64,000 nucleotides of DNA from Heligmosomoides polygyrus polygyrus (lineage: Eukaryota > Nematoda > Chromadorea > Rhabditida > Heligmosomidae), in the NCBI GenBank assembly GCA_947396885.1, contig OX377206.1, positions 3,685,634 through 3,749,633 of the forward strand. The letters run 5' to 3'. The notes beneath the pieces were generated by a model that saw nothing but the letters and a program-made list of their open reading frames with translations, did no database searches and was not told the origin of the DNA. The translations under genes and the position numbers were made by a program. Positions 1 to 9,280 of the stretch are shown one piece after another (position 1 is the first letter of the stretch; the number at the start of each line of letters is the position of its first letter).

Positions 1-216
1 TGGAGGGTACTCATCGTCGAGAACCAATCAGAATTCTCTCTCATATGTCCATTCCGGGGTCATTGTGCACTAAAAATATCTTTAGCGTAGTAGGTGAAAC
101 TTCGGGAATGTCTACAGATCTCCATTCCCTTCCTAGGTTACAGAAGGTACGGGTGACTAAGGTTATGGTTACCAATTCTGCCTAAACTCCAGCGTAATAC
201 GAAAAATGGATGTTAC

Positions 217-404
217 ATTCGTGATCAGCACCCCAAATAACCTCCCACCTCTCTAGGCGAAGTTTGCGCGAAATTTGTGATTATAACTTCGACAGCCTCA
301 GTCACTCAAACCTACTGCAATCGGCCGAAATTTTGAAAGCGGTTGTCGGATTCGAGATCAGTACCCTAAATGACCTCCCCCACTCCCTGGGCGAGGTTTG
401 GTCG
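217..404. repeat. Imperfect direct repeat, ~133-bp spacing, in otherwise featureless left edge
   Basis: Positions 217-270 and 350-404 are diverged copies of the same stretch: each begins ATTCG(T/A)GATCAG and runs through a CCTCCC-rich part to GGCGA(A/G)GTTTG. The rest of 1-540 holds no gene, RNA or element that I can recognise. The short open frame at 264-449 spans the two copies and is not supported as coding. Confidence 0.5.
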
Positions 405-540
405 AGAGATTGTCTTTCCACCCCTTTTTCTCGACATCTGAAGTCTTGAAAATACAATTGTGCCATCATCTTGCTATACCCTTTTTAGTTTGGGAACAAA
501 GACAAAAAGGGCATAACAAAACGATTCATCCCGGTGTGAA

Positions 541-900
541 ATCTATCACTCCACACCGAGTCTGCCGCGGCTGATCGCGCCGCGCCGCGCCCTTCCCTTC
601 AGCGGCGCGATTCGCCGAATACCGTAACCCGAAATTCCGTCAAATGTGGTGTGTTGGGGCGGCGGAGTATGCGGCGCCGCGGAGCGGCGCGAAAAATCGA
701 TAGCTATGTCAATCATCACACCGTGCCGCGCGGCGGCGCCAGTATAAAAGGCGCCTTAAGGCCCCACAGAGTTCTGCGGCAGCGCCGCTCCCCGCTATGG
801 TTAAGCATAGGGCCGCGGCGCTCCCGCAGAACTCTGTGGGGGCCTTTAGACAACGTTTCCCACCGCCTTCCCATGCTGGACACATTAACGACAAACACTC
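541..900. repeat. GC-rich block with an 89-bp snap-back hairpin (758-846)
   Basis: A CpG-rich island stands out from the AT-rich surroundings. Within it, 758-777 (AAGGCCCCACAGAGTTCTGC) is the reverse complement of 826-846 apart from one extra base, and the inner parts (CAGCGCCGC and GCGGCGCT; CTATGG and CATAG) also pair, leaving a very small loop. Open frames on both strands here exist because the sequence is palindromic and GC-rich; I do not call them genes. It may be a foldback MITE or a cruciform-forming element upstream of the gene that begins further right. A TATAAAAG string occurs just before the hairpin, but there is no evidence that it is a promoter. Confidence 0.55.
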
Positions 901-1227
901 TCTTTGTTCAGAACTTAACCCAACGGTGGGTTAAGTTTGCACCCCCTTCACCGAAGTTTTTTCGTGTTAGTGCTCTTTTAACGGAATCAAATGTCACTCT
1001 TTTTCAATGTCAGTTGTAGTTCACAGTAGCACAGTCAATTTTTGCTCATATGTCCGACAACTGAAAACAAGTTTTGAAGTCTTTTAATCTCGACTGCCTC
1101 TTGTCATGCTCGTTAGCAGACATGAATCAGTGTGTAAGTTAGGTTTTCGTTCTTTCTTTTTGTGGTGGCTTTACTATGCACACTTGCATTAAAATTTTAT
1201 TAGAGCTCTTTTAATGCCATAGTTTCA

Positions 1228-1429
1228 GCAAATCAATCAAATAACCGACGATTTCACTGAGTGTATCGTGAGGCAAGTGCAATACGGATGCCTGCTCACT
1301 AAGAGTCAGCAGGATATGAGAGACATAGTGGAAAATATTCTTGATTGTTGCGTCAATTCTGAGCGTGTTTCCATGCTTCGTCAAGGACTTGAAAGCTGGT
1401 TTACTATGCATGCCGTCAATCTGCAGCTG
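1228..1429 (+). CDS. Internal exon of an unrecognised protein gene
   Basis: A reading frame of 67 codons is bounded by a good nematode acceptor (AGTTTCAG ending at 1227) and a GT donor (CTG|GTGAAT, at 1430). It starts QINQITDDF and ends HAVNLQL. The junction is phase 0, and the next exon (from 1978) begins in phase 0 in the same frame, which is the main reason to accept both as one gene. The exon is flanked upstream by a T-rich tract. No domain is recognised; the residues look like mixed alpha-helical soluble protein. Any earlier exons lie in 1-1200 and could not be identified. The open frame on the opposite strand at 1211-1411 is a shadow. Confidence 0.6.
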
Positions 1430-1747
1430 GTGAATTTTTATTCGTATTCAAATCATAATGATTTTAGTGGCTTGCAAAAGCTTGACGCTGGTAGTCATTT
1501 GGTTCTCAAGATGTTCCCCTTTTTGGGGGAGCTGTTGGGAGTGGTTGTGAAAACCTGAGTGCCTTTTTGCGTCTAATTTTTGCACCAGTTTTGCTGTTGT
1601 TTCTGCTGCAAAGCTTCTAAATAGTTGAAGCCGTCATGCATTGCTGAAATTAGGCTGACCAGCACTATTCTTCCAGCCTAATAAAGCAGAATTCAATTGA
1701 AAACTCGAAGAAAAATGAAATATTGAAAACTCGAAGAAGTATGGGCA

Positions 1748-1942
1748 CATGTCGCGAAGCTGAGCAGCATGGGTAGGTGGGAGCGCGCTAGCTAATAGTA
1801 ACCAAACTGAGCACGGACCGAACACATGCCAGACGATCAGGGTACCGACTGTGCACGCCCTCTCTGAATGGCATGCCCATTCAATGCGGTCCGATTGGCT
1901 GGCGCGCTCCCAACTACCAGTGCGGGTCACCTTCGCGACATA
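1748..1942. mobile_element. Snap-back MITE inside the intron
   Basis: The intron between the two exons holds a foldback element of about 195 bp. The left arm starts ATGTCGCGAAG and continues to GGGAGCGCGCTAGC; the right arm ends GGCTGGCGCGCTCCC...CTTCGCGACAT, an imperfect inverted repeat of about 45 bp. The middle also pairs weakly (CGGACC with GGTCCG). No coding potential is seen. It probably inserted into a pre-existing intron of 548 bp or less. Target duplication is unclear. Confidence 0.6.
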
Positions 1943-1977
1943 TACCGAATTATGAAATTATTTGTTAGTATTTTCAG

Positions 1978-2973
1978 GATTGCTACGGCGAGCTCATAGA
2001 AGGTGGACAACCGGAGCCGATTGAGCTCCCGGATCACGACCCTCCTAGTGTGCTATTCGCCTTCGGAAGCCTTATTGTATCAGATGTCAATTCCGTGCTG
2101 AGAGCTACCAAGAAAGGGCAGGAGACGGACGTGAGGCTGGCACGTCTGGATTACGACGAGTTCATCGCTATTCAGCAGGCTATTGCACAGTCGAAAGAGT
2201 CGGAACTGCGTGGCCTGATCGACGTGACGCTGGATGATTGCAGTGCTTCGAATGTGCTGAAGGTGGCCCTCCGGAAGGTGGTCGATCCGATCGTGGAGGA
2301 CTGTATAAGGGATATTCTGCAACCGGCGCTAAATCGAATTGCTTCCTTGCGAGCGGAGAAAAGGCAACCCACGGCTAACATCACAGTGGACGAGGCCGTT
2401 ACGAAGAATAGAAAGATTCTTTATGAAAACGAAAAGAGAGCAAGGAGCAGGACAGCAGAGTGTCTGGCGACCGACCTGCACAGAATGCTGCTGCGAATCT
2501 GTTACGAGAATCCGAAACCGGAGATTATTCAGCATATGGTACACTACAACTATCCTTTGAGCGCTCATTGTGCGACTGTTGTGTTCGACAGCGTTCTTCC
2601 TATTTTGGATGTCCTAGCAATCCGGTCTTTTAAAGTGAATCTCAATAGAGAGAACCAGAAGACAGCCTTCACCTACATGGCAAAGTCGAAGAAGAGACAG
2701 CAGGGAGATGACGCCATAATCCGACTGGCCCTTGAGCGCGACTGCTTCTACATCTGCATGCCTGAAGAGTCTGAAGTCCTTTCTGCATACCACACAAATG
2801 TTTTCGATGCGCTCTCAGACGAACTTCGATGTTTCTACGAGGCCTATCCACTTGGATCGGCCAAGTTTGTACAGGCTGTAGAACAGGGCGTAAAGAGCTG
2901 CACACCCGTCGATGACGCCTGGGAAAGAACCGTACAATGGTATTCTAACGAGAAACTCGTCTGCCCGTTCTGA
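1978..2973 (+). CDS. Large 3' exon of the same unrecognised protein gene
   Basis: This is the longest non-transposon reading frame in the window: 331 codons from the acceptor (TATTTTCAG, exon begins GATTGCTACGGC) to TGA at 2971-2973. Translation begins DCYGELIEGGQPEPIELPDH and ends WYSNEKLVCPF. There is no signal peptide, membrane segment or transposase/RT motif that I can see; composition is that of a helical, mixed-charge cytoplasmic or nuclear protein with several Cys. I do not recognise the family and give no function. It is spliced in phase 0 to the 1228-1429 exon. Oddity: a strong donor (GTAAGT at 2988) and acceptor (TTTCCTTTCAG ending 3041) lie just after the stop, so either the 3' UTR has an intron or the last codons are frameshifted (see findings). 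Confidence 0.65.
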   Translation, partial: DCYGELIEGGQPEPIELPDHDPPSVLFAFGSLIVSDVNSVLRATKKGQETDVRLARLDYDEFIAIQQAIAQSKESELRGLIDVTLDDCSASNVLKVALRKVVDPIVEDCIRDILQPALNRIASLRAEKRQPTANITVDEAVTKNRKILYENEKRARSRTAECLATDLHRMLLRICYENPKPEIIQHMVHYNYPLSAHCATVVFDSVLPILDVLAIRSFKVNLNRENQKTAFTYMAKSKKRQQGDDAIIRLALERDCFYICMPEESEVLSAYHTNVFDALSDELRCFYEAYPLGSAKFVQAVEQGVKSCTPVDDAWERTVQWYSNEKLVCPF

Positions 2974-2987
2974 TTCTTCTGAGACGG

Positions 2988-3041
2988 TAAGTGGAAGGGT
3001 ATACTGTAGTGTTAAGAGGAAAGCAACGTTTTCCTTTCAGA
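2988..3041 (+). other. 54-bp intron just past the stop codon; possible terminal exon 3042-3109
   Basis: GTAAGT at 2988-2993 and TTTCCTTTCAG ending at 3041 form a textbook short nematode intron. It starts 14 nt after the in-frame TGA. In the +1 frame relative to the upstream exon, splicing joins a coding-looking tail ending NEQRLD at TGA 3107-3109. I cannot tell whether this is a 3' UTR intron or the real end of the protein with a one-base indel upstream. Confidence 0.5.
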
Positions 3042-3109
3042 ATTGCCTTCGACTAGCACGATCACTTTGGCAGGGCTTGCTGATGTGGAATGAGCAGCGA
3101 TTGGACTGA

Positions 3110-3840
3110 TCTTTCTTTTTTGTTTAATGTTCTACCTAATTGCGCTACTATTAAATACAATAACATATTGAAAACGTGTTATCTCAAATATAGGAGAGGT
3201 CCTCAAAATACATTTTCAAAGTGTTATTTTACAAATTGCACATTTCGTAGGGCATCACAAGCATGTTCATTAATGCCACTTCTAAAGATCATGTTGAGTT
3301 AACCAGAACTTTTGGCGCAATACGGATTTGCTGGCATGGGGGGGGTGGTCCCTGGTATGTAGGCTTGGATATTTTCGATATACAGCCTAGCCTGCAGTAG
3401 GATGGAACATTTTGCTTCTTACTGTACTATGATAGAGTAGTGAACTCTAGAATGAAAAAAAGGCAAGTAAAGTTCACCGTCATTACACTACAACAGCAAC
3501 CACCAACTCGTATCGCGCCAAAGTTTTGTACTGTCTCCTTATTTGAAGGAAACACAAGCTATTTCAACTGTCGTTGCATGCACAGCGTTTAGGCGCCGTT
3601 ATTTTTCCATGCTTCTGAGGAAAAAAACACCGTGTATGTATGAGAGAGTGTCTAAAATATTTTATGACAGTTCAGGAGCTCTAATTGTTCAACTGCGCAC
3701 GATTGAAAGAATTTTACTGAGAGCTTACACAGGCAGAGCTATGACAAATGTAATAGCTTTTAGCTGACGTAAATGATTAATTCTGGGTGAAATTGTGGTC
3801 ATTTGAATTTAGGTTACAAAGACGACTTATTATACTTTCG
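3110..3840. other. AT-rich DNA, nothing recognised
   Basis: An ATTAAA at about 3149 could serve as the poly(A) signal of the gene to the left. The remainder contains a short poly-G tract near 3340 and short open frames with no coding character. No repeat of the window's families is recognised here. Confidence 0.4.
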
Positions 3841-4040
3841 GGAGGACCCAATATTAAGTTGGTCAAAAAGTCTTGAGCCGATTTTTTGAAGGTTTCAGAA
3901 CTTATCGCTCTTGATGATCTACCATGTAAATCGATGTTGTTGTCTTGTTTATCTGGTAGCCAAAGTTGTTATCACATTTATTTAACTCGGCTTACGTTTC
4001 GGCGACCTCGCCTTCGTCAGAGCCTGAAAATGTCGAAAAA
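3841..4040 (-). mobile_element. Penelope-like element terminal fragment
   Basis: Read on the minus strand, this stretch holds a hammerhead-like core (3989-4024) followed by AT-rich DNA. Established knowledge: Penelope-like retroelements carry hammerhead ribozymes in their terminal repeats. A GIY-YIG fragment of a Penelope-like element occurs at 55412-55966, so the family is present in this genome. The assignment to that family rests on the ribozyme-like motif alone. Confidence 0.4.
3989..4024 (-). ncRNA. Hammerhead-ribozyme-like motif
   Basis: On the minus strand the 36 nt read: stem I strand GGCT, core CTGACGA, an extra A, stem II GGCGA-GG-TCGCC, core GAA, a minimal stem III AC/GT, a cleavage-site-like GTA, then stem I strand AGCC. 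Both stems pair perfectly. The extra A between CTGACGA and stem II, and the 2-bp stem III, are deviations from a minimal hammerhead, so it may be inactive alone or act as a dimer, as proposed for retroelement hammerheads. Confidence 0.45.
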
Positions 4041-4204
4041 CACTTATTAAGCTGTCTTCCCAAGCACCATTTCGTGCTTACATATCTTAAGGAGAAATAG
4101 CGACAAAATCCAACATGACAGTTATGAAGGGAGGACTGACCCTATAGGTGGATGCCGAGAAGGACCACCAGTAAATAGCAGCTATAGACGTTCGCCTTAC
4201 GTAG

Positions 4205-4290
4205 ATTGCCTCCACAATACATATCTCACAAAAGTAGAATGCATGGCGCATCCCAAAAGGAATTGAGTAACGCCGTCGTTGATACTTTAC
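4205..4290 (+). repeat. 3' fragment of tRNA-derived SINE
   Basis: Matches the 3' half of the SINE described at 18188: GCCTCCAC..., then AGAATGCATGGCGCATCCC, then TTGAGTAACGCCGTC. The tRNA-like head is missing. Confidence 0.6.
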
Positions 4291-4400
4291 CCTATATTCG
4301 ACCTGTGCCGTGACCTTGAATGGGCAGTCAATACAAATGTCAGCTTTTTTTCGAACGAATCCGGTACCCATCCATTTACTCCAAAGAGATAAAGGTTCGG

Positions 4401-6995
4401 TGTCATCTGGCCAGGACCTGAATTTTGAATGAAATCGTGATGCACGCGAAACCGGCGCCTCACCACATAGTAAAGAAACTTTGGAAAGAAATTTAAAACT
4501 TTTTCAAATATTTAATTCAATAACTTCAAGAAACGAAGGTGAGACACTACATTGTCGTAGACACGTCTGAAAAAAATATAAAGAAATAAGGACGTCGTCG
4601 AAAAATCTGAAAAAAAGAAAGAATCCTCTGCCAAAACCGAAAGAGTACGGCGATGACCCCCATCCTCCCCAAAGAAACGGCGCCACAATACGACCCCCCC
4701 CCCCTCTCGATTCTCCAACCTCAAGCTTTAGTCAGGACCGAATAGCACACTATGCTGAGTAGAACCGCTCTCTTCCTCCAGGACATTAGCAAGTCAGCTT
4801 CCTCAACTAATCAGGGAAGGGTCTCAGGTGTAGGTCTGAACGGGGGAAATGGATAGCACTGCGAGAATCTCCACCCTTCATATAGTAGAAAGACATGTTT
4901 CATTTTTGCTGAGTCCTTGAACCTAAAGAGCTACGCGCCCTCGAAATTTGGGGTACAGTATTGCACCGTCAGCGCATGCCTACGGCATACGTGCGCGCGC
5001 TGATGTATGGAACGTAGCGAAAGGCTCTGCGGCAAGCGAGTCGGTGGTTCAGCAGGGTGTGACGCTGCTTCACAGGTGATAGGCCAAATGTTAGACTCCC
5101 GTGCTATGCACGGTTTTTGCATTTTTTCATGACCGCTGCCTCCTTTATCAATTTGCTTCCTACTACGTTAAGTAGACTTTATCAGTCACAGCTTTTCAGG
5201 GTAAACACTCATAAATGCATAGGTAATCAATAATTGGTTAGTCGCTCAAAGAGGACTACTAATTCTTCATTCGGTGTATGCTGCGTGCCAGAATGCTTTC
5301 TCAAAAATTCTTCGATAAAAGGGCGCAAGGCGAAGATTTTGCGAACTGAAGGCTGTACCCTAGAACATTTTGCAAAATAATAAAGGGTGAAGAACGGCGT
5401 TAATCAATCCCTAATTATGATGCGCCATGCATTCCACTCTCAGGATTGTGGAGGCAATTTGAATGCGAAATTGGCCATTAAACTGACCCAATCGATAAAC
5501 AAGTCAGTGGTTTACCCTTCCCATACAAGCCTTGCACCAATTAGCTAGCCCCGGAAAGGTGGAAGACTTGGTTGGCCCGGGTGAAAGAAACCACCGAACC
5601 ATGAATCGTTTCACAGTGCATGGCGAGAGCCGGCGCCTCCTCCGACTGCGCTACACGCGGCAATTCTGGAAGATAACTTGAAAAAACAGAGTTTCTTCCC
5701 CAAATTTAGAAGTACGAGGTTGTTATGCGTTGATGTCGGGATCTTGAAGCGCTTTAGATTTGAAGCATGTTCCTGAGACGTATTTTGAAAAATAAAAAAT
5801 AAAAAGTAAATGGAGCACGCTGCGGTGGGCAATACAATTCTTTCTAGACAATGAAAACGGCTACTCAAAGGGGCTAACCAATATCCTTTTCATGGTAAAC
5901 TTTGGATGTGCAGGAAGGCGGAGAGGGAATGCATGGCGCATCCCAGGTGGTCCTTATTTCAACCGTTTTGCTTAGACTTGTTTTAAAATAATTCCCGACA
6001 GCATACATGACTCGTGAGATATGGTAGTTCATGAACAATCTCTGCGAAAGATGCGTAGAATCCTAAATTTTCTCATAATTTCTGTTGGTTTTTTGGCAGT
6101 CCGGCGTCAATCTTTGCACTCAGTTTTTTTTTTTGTAAACGCCTAAGATAGTTGGGTTTGTTGGGGTATGGATAATAGCGTGATTCCGATAGCGAACGTA
6201 AAGCATAAAGGGACAATAAAGGGCAGAGGCCGGCGTTAATTAATTTCTTTGAGAATGCGCCACGCATTCTACTCCCACGGAACGTCGTGGATGCAATTTG
6301 TGAGGGTATTTGATCTTAACAGTGACTGCGGTGGCTAGTCAATGAAGAAGTTAGTGCCTTATCCTTTCTATACAATTCTTATACCAATACACCTACTCAG
6401 GAGTGATGGTATGAGAAGGAAGCAACAACATCGGTTCTAGGCGGCCCCCTCCAACTAGGATTGCCTCCTGACCTGGGGCTGATCAATCTCTCTCAGATGC
6501 GACAGGCACATGCGACCCTAGTTAGGAGATTCGCTTTACCAGCACCTCCCTCGAAATTCTCTGGGCATTCTGATACCACAAAGCGAACACTGGCCCCTTC
6601 AAGAGAGTCAGGCTAGGTGATGACGGCACAAATCCCCATTTGGTCCCCCCCCCCCACCTCGAACCGGGTTTGAACTCATTTCAGCTTCCTGATACTACAT
6701 TACAGTATACCAGGTGTAGCCTGCGTAGTGTTGACCTGTTGACCTAGTCGTTCATCGATAGACCACCCCGGGGCCGGATCGATAGACCATCCTCATTGAC
6801 AGCCGTTAGAGGTGATATAACACAGAACGCTCTATTTTAAATTGAATCACCTTCCTTTTCTCAAGTTTCTCCCATTTCTCGTCGCTCACGGTGTTTTGTA
6901 TAAATGCATAGAGTCTTATCTATCCTTTGAAATTCTGTGTTAATTTTTCTTTACGGCTGAAGTTTCGGCTTTGTCGCCTTCTTTCTGGTCTAGAT
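4401..6995 (+). repeat. Duplicon D, copy 1 (left part; right part 8320-8420)
   Basis: This block aligns by eye, in order, with 49926-54445 (copy 2), and its right half with 42000-44020 (copy 3). Landmarks shared with copy 2 include CATCTGGCC(A/C)GGACCTGAA, AAACTTTGGAAAGAAATTTAA, AGTCAGGACCGAATAGCACA, TTTTCAGGGTAAACACTCAT, a SINE, and CTTTACGGCTGA. Copy 1 lacks the P2 foldback (empty TA at 5542-5543) and the mariner (empty TA at 6696-6697) but contains hAT-A. No protein gene is recognised inside; short open frames are not conserved across copies. Confidence 0.75.
5388..5660 (-). mobile_element. tRNA-derived SINE within duplicon D copy 1
   Basis: On the minus strand the head reads CCGCGTGTAGCGCAGTCGG, which includes a box A-like TAGCGCAGTCGG, followed by GGAGGAGGCGCCGGC, a GGTTCG box B core, and the family's 3' part ending near GCGCCATGCATT and GGCGTT on the plus strand. 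The same SINE in copy 2 of the duplicon is split by P2. Confidence 0.65.
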
Positions 6996-8319
6996 CAGGA
7001 ACCACATTTAACGGTTAACGATCTAACGAATTTAACGAATTACAGTAAGTTTATCACCTTTCCCCTTAATTTTCACTAATATTGCAGGCCTCATCCTTCC
7101 GATTAGAACTGTTCCTGAAAAACTATGGAAATCAGCAAGAATTTTTTTTATGCTCTCATACTATTTTCATATCTTTATAGATTCGTTGACGTGCTTGGCG
7201 GCTCAGCGCAGTACTTCTATATCTTCAAAGTGTACTATTTCCAAAATCTTTATGGCGCATTTGAATTTTTGGAATTTATTTATTCATTTGTACGCGCAGA
7301 GAATTTGTTTTGCTGCAATGCGTTTGAAAGAATATTTGGATTCCGGGAGGGAGGGTAGTCTTACTAAGTTGTAGGTAGGTCAATCCTGCTCTAATTGTAA
7401 AAATTTAGCATGATGCATTTAGGAGATACAAAAGTTCTGCGCTGAGCTGCCAAGCACGTTAACAAATCCACAAAGATACTGGTCCGACCCCCCGTGTAAG
7501 ACATGCTTGCCCGCACTTGGCGCTGCTCATCCCAAAACACTTTTGCTCGCCACCTGAAACACTCAGAAGAAGAGAACGTTTTCAGTCAATGGGCGTATTT
7601 TCAATGATTTAAGAAAAACAATAATGGCATAAAATTTTGGAAAGCTGCATTTCCTGAACGTTAGCAAGTTGACGATCGTGTCACGCTCTTTCGGCCGTAT
7701 GGGATCGTGTGACACGATGTCGTGTCACGGTTCCGATGTTGCAAAAAATCGATTGGTCCCACGCACCACGCACGCGAAAATCTTGCGTTCGTCAACGTGT
7801 TAACAGTGGAAGGCTTTTAATTGTATCTTCATGAATTCTTTCTGTACTAGCAGGCAGCGAGATTCTGCATGCTCGTAGAACAATCACACAAAACGGTTTC
7901 GCAAAGAGCTAAGAAAGAGAGGAATCCCGGGATCCTGGGATCTGTCTGGTCCAACTTACCCAGCTCACTAAGTGCCGTTCTCTTAAAGATAATTCCACAC
8001 CTTTTCTTCTTCACCCTGAAGGTAATTTTTTTTTGCTGAGAAGCGCTTATTTTACTGTCAACACTTTGTTGGTAGTGAATTGTTTGTTTAACATTGAAGT
8101 GTTACACTCCGTTACACTCCATTTGTTGAACTTTAGTAGTTGACCTGTTGAAATTGGAACATATAACGCTTTCCTTGATTTTTCTTTCATTTTAAGTAGT
8201 AGTTTGCGTTAATTGTATTTTTTAACGAAATTTAACGATTTACTGGAAATTTGACGAAGACTTTCCGTTAAAAAATTCCGCTAAAAAAATTAACGCACAG
8301 AACTTCGTGTGCACCCCTG
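6996..8319. mobile_element. hAT-A: non-autonomous hAT-like element, copy 1
   Basis: The 8-bp sequence GTCTAGAT flanks the element on both sides (6988-6995 and 8320-8327), the hallmark of hAT insertion. The right end is GTGCACCCCTG; the better-preserved left end of the sister copy at 54446 is CAGGGGTGCAC, giving an 11-bp TIR. The left end here has decayed to CAGGAACCAC. Subterminal DNA is rich in TTAACG/CGTTAA strings. Duplicon D copy 3 has the unoccupied site at 43922-43929. The 1324-bp interior has no transposase. It holds the region GATCGTGTGACACG with a nearby palindrome CACGATGTCGTG. Confidence 0.75.
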
Positions 8320-8420
8320 GTCTAGATGTCGAAAACTTTTGTGAAATTGTTCGCTTAAACACAATTTCGTCGTATAGAATGATCTTCCTGAAGAAGATAG
8401 ACCTTTCCCTTCTAATGTCC

Positions 8421-9280
8421 GTTTTTTGTTTTTGAAGTATAATATGTGCACAATAAGATAGGTAACGCTTCTGTTGCCTACCTTGAAGTCGTTTTTTAAC
8501 TACCTTTCTTTCTATAGATGCTACTCGATCGTGACAATGAAGCAACAACAACAAACGCTAAGCTTCGCTTCTGTGTCCTGGAATCCAGAAGTGCACGGAT
8601 TCTGTATGCGTGAGTCTACATGATCTTTACGATTAGTCTTTATTTTGCCTATAAGGTCCGGCTTACGAGTAATGGCTTGGAGTCCTGTGAGAGTGATCGT
8701 TTTCTAGACAATTCCAGTGGAGCGTCCACATTTCTGAATGTTTCCCATTTCAACCTCCTGCTCAGTCCACTATGGAATCTCTTGAAAATTATCTCCGGCA
8801 AGTGTACAATTATACCGTAACAAAGTCTTTGCTAATCAATTGACTTATCCCTTCGTGACGAGCGAGTACTGGTAATCTGTAGAGATTTATACCGGATTTT
8901 GCTTAGAACTGACCTTTCTCGCATTCCGGAGACGTCTGCCGGGTCTTAAAAACAACGAAGAACGTCTTTTTTGACTCGAAAGTTTGCTGACGCACCGAAA
9001 AGCTCAATGTAAATGTATGTACGTCTGTCCATGCAAGCTCAGATTCATATCCGTTCTCTTCTTTGCTGCATGTTTCTTTGTTTTTTTCTTTTCTTTTTTT
9101 TTGCTTTTCTCGCTCCCAATCGGCAGAGGTGGTATCTCGCCGTCGTGCATGGCTTTGTACCTGGTGTTTATATGCTTCTCACGTCGGCTGTGCTCTCAAT
9201 AGCTTTACTTATTTGTCGACTTCTACAACAAAGGAAAGTCCGGCTTCTCCAGCTGATGATGTCTTAAAAATAACTGAAGT
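8421..9280. other. No gene recognised
   Basis: AT-rich sequence with a T-rich stretch near 9065-9115. Short overlapping open frames at 8984-9341 arise from the T-rich, stop-poor composition and give Phe/Cys-rich peptides with no recognisable domain. I see no repeat of the window's families in it. Confidence 0.35.

Noticed and set aside
741..750. TATAAAAG as promoter of the 1228-2973 gene
   Set aside because: Distance and first exon are unknown, and the string lies at the edge of a foldback structure.
651..1019. Arg-rich frames around the GC-rich hairpin
   Set aside because: Present on both strands owing to the inverted repeat and high GC; no domain.
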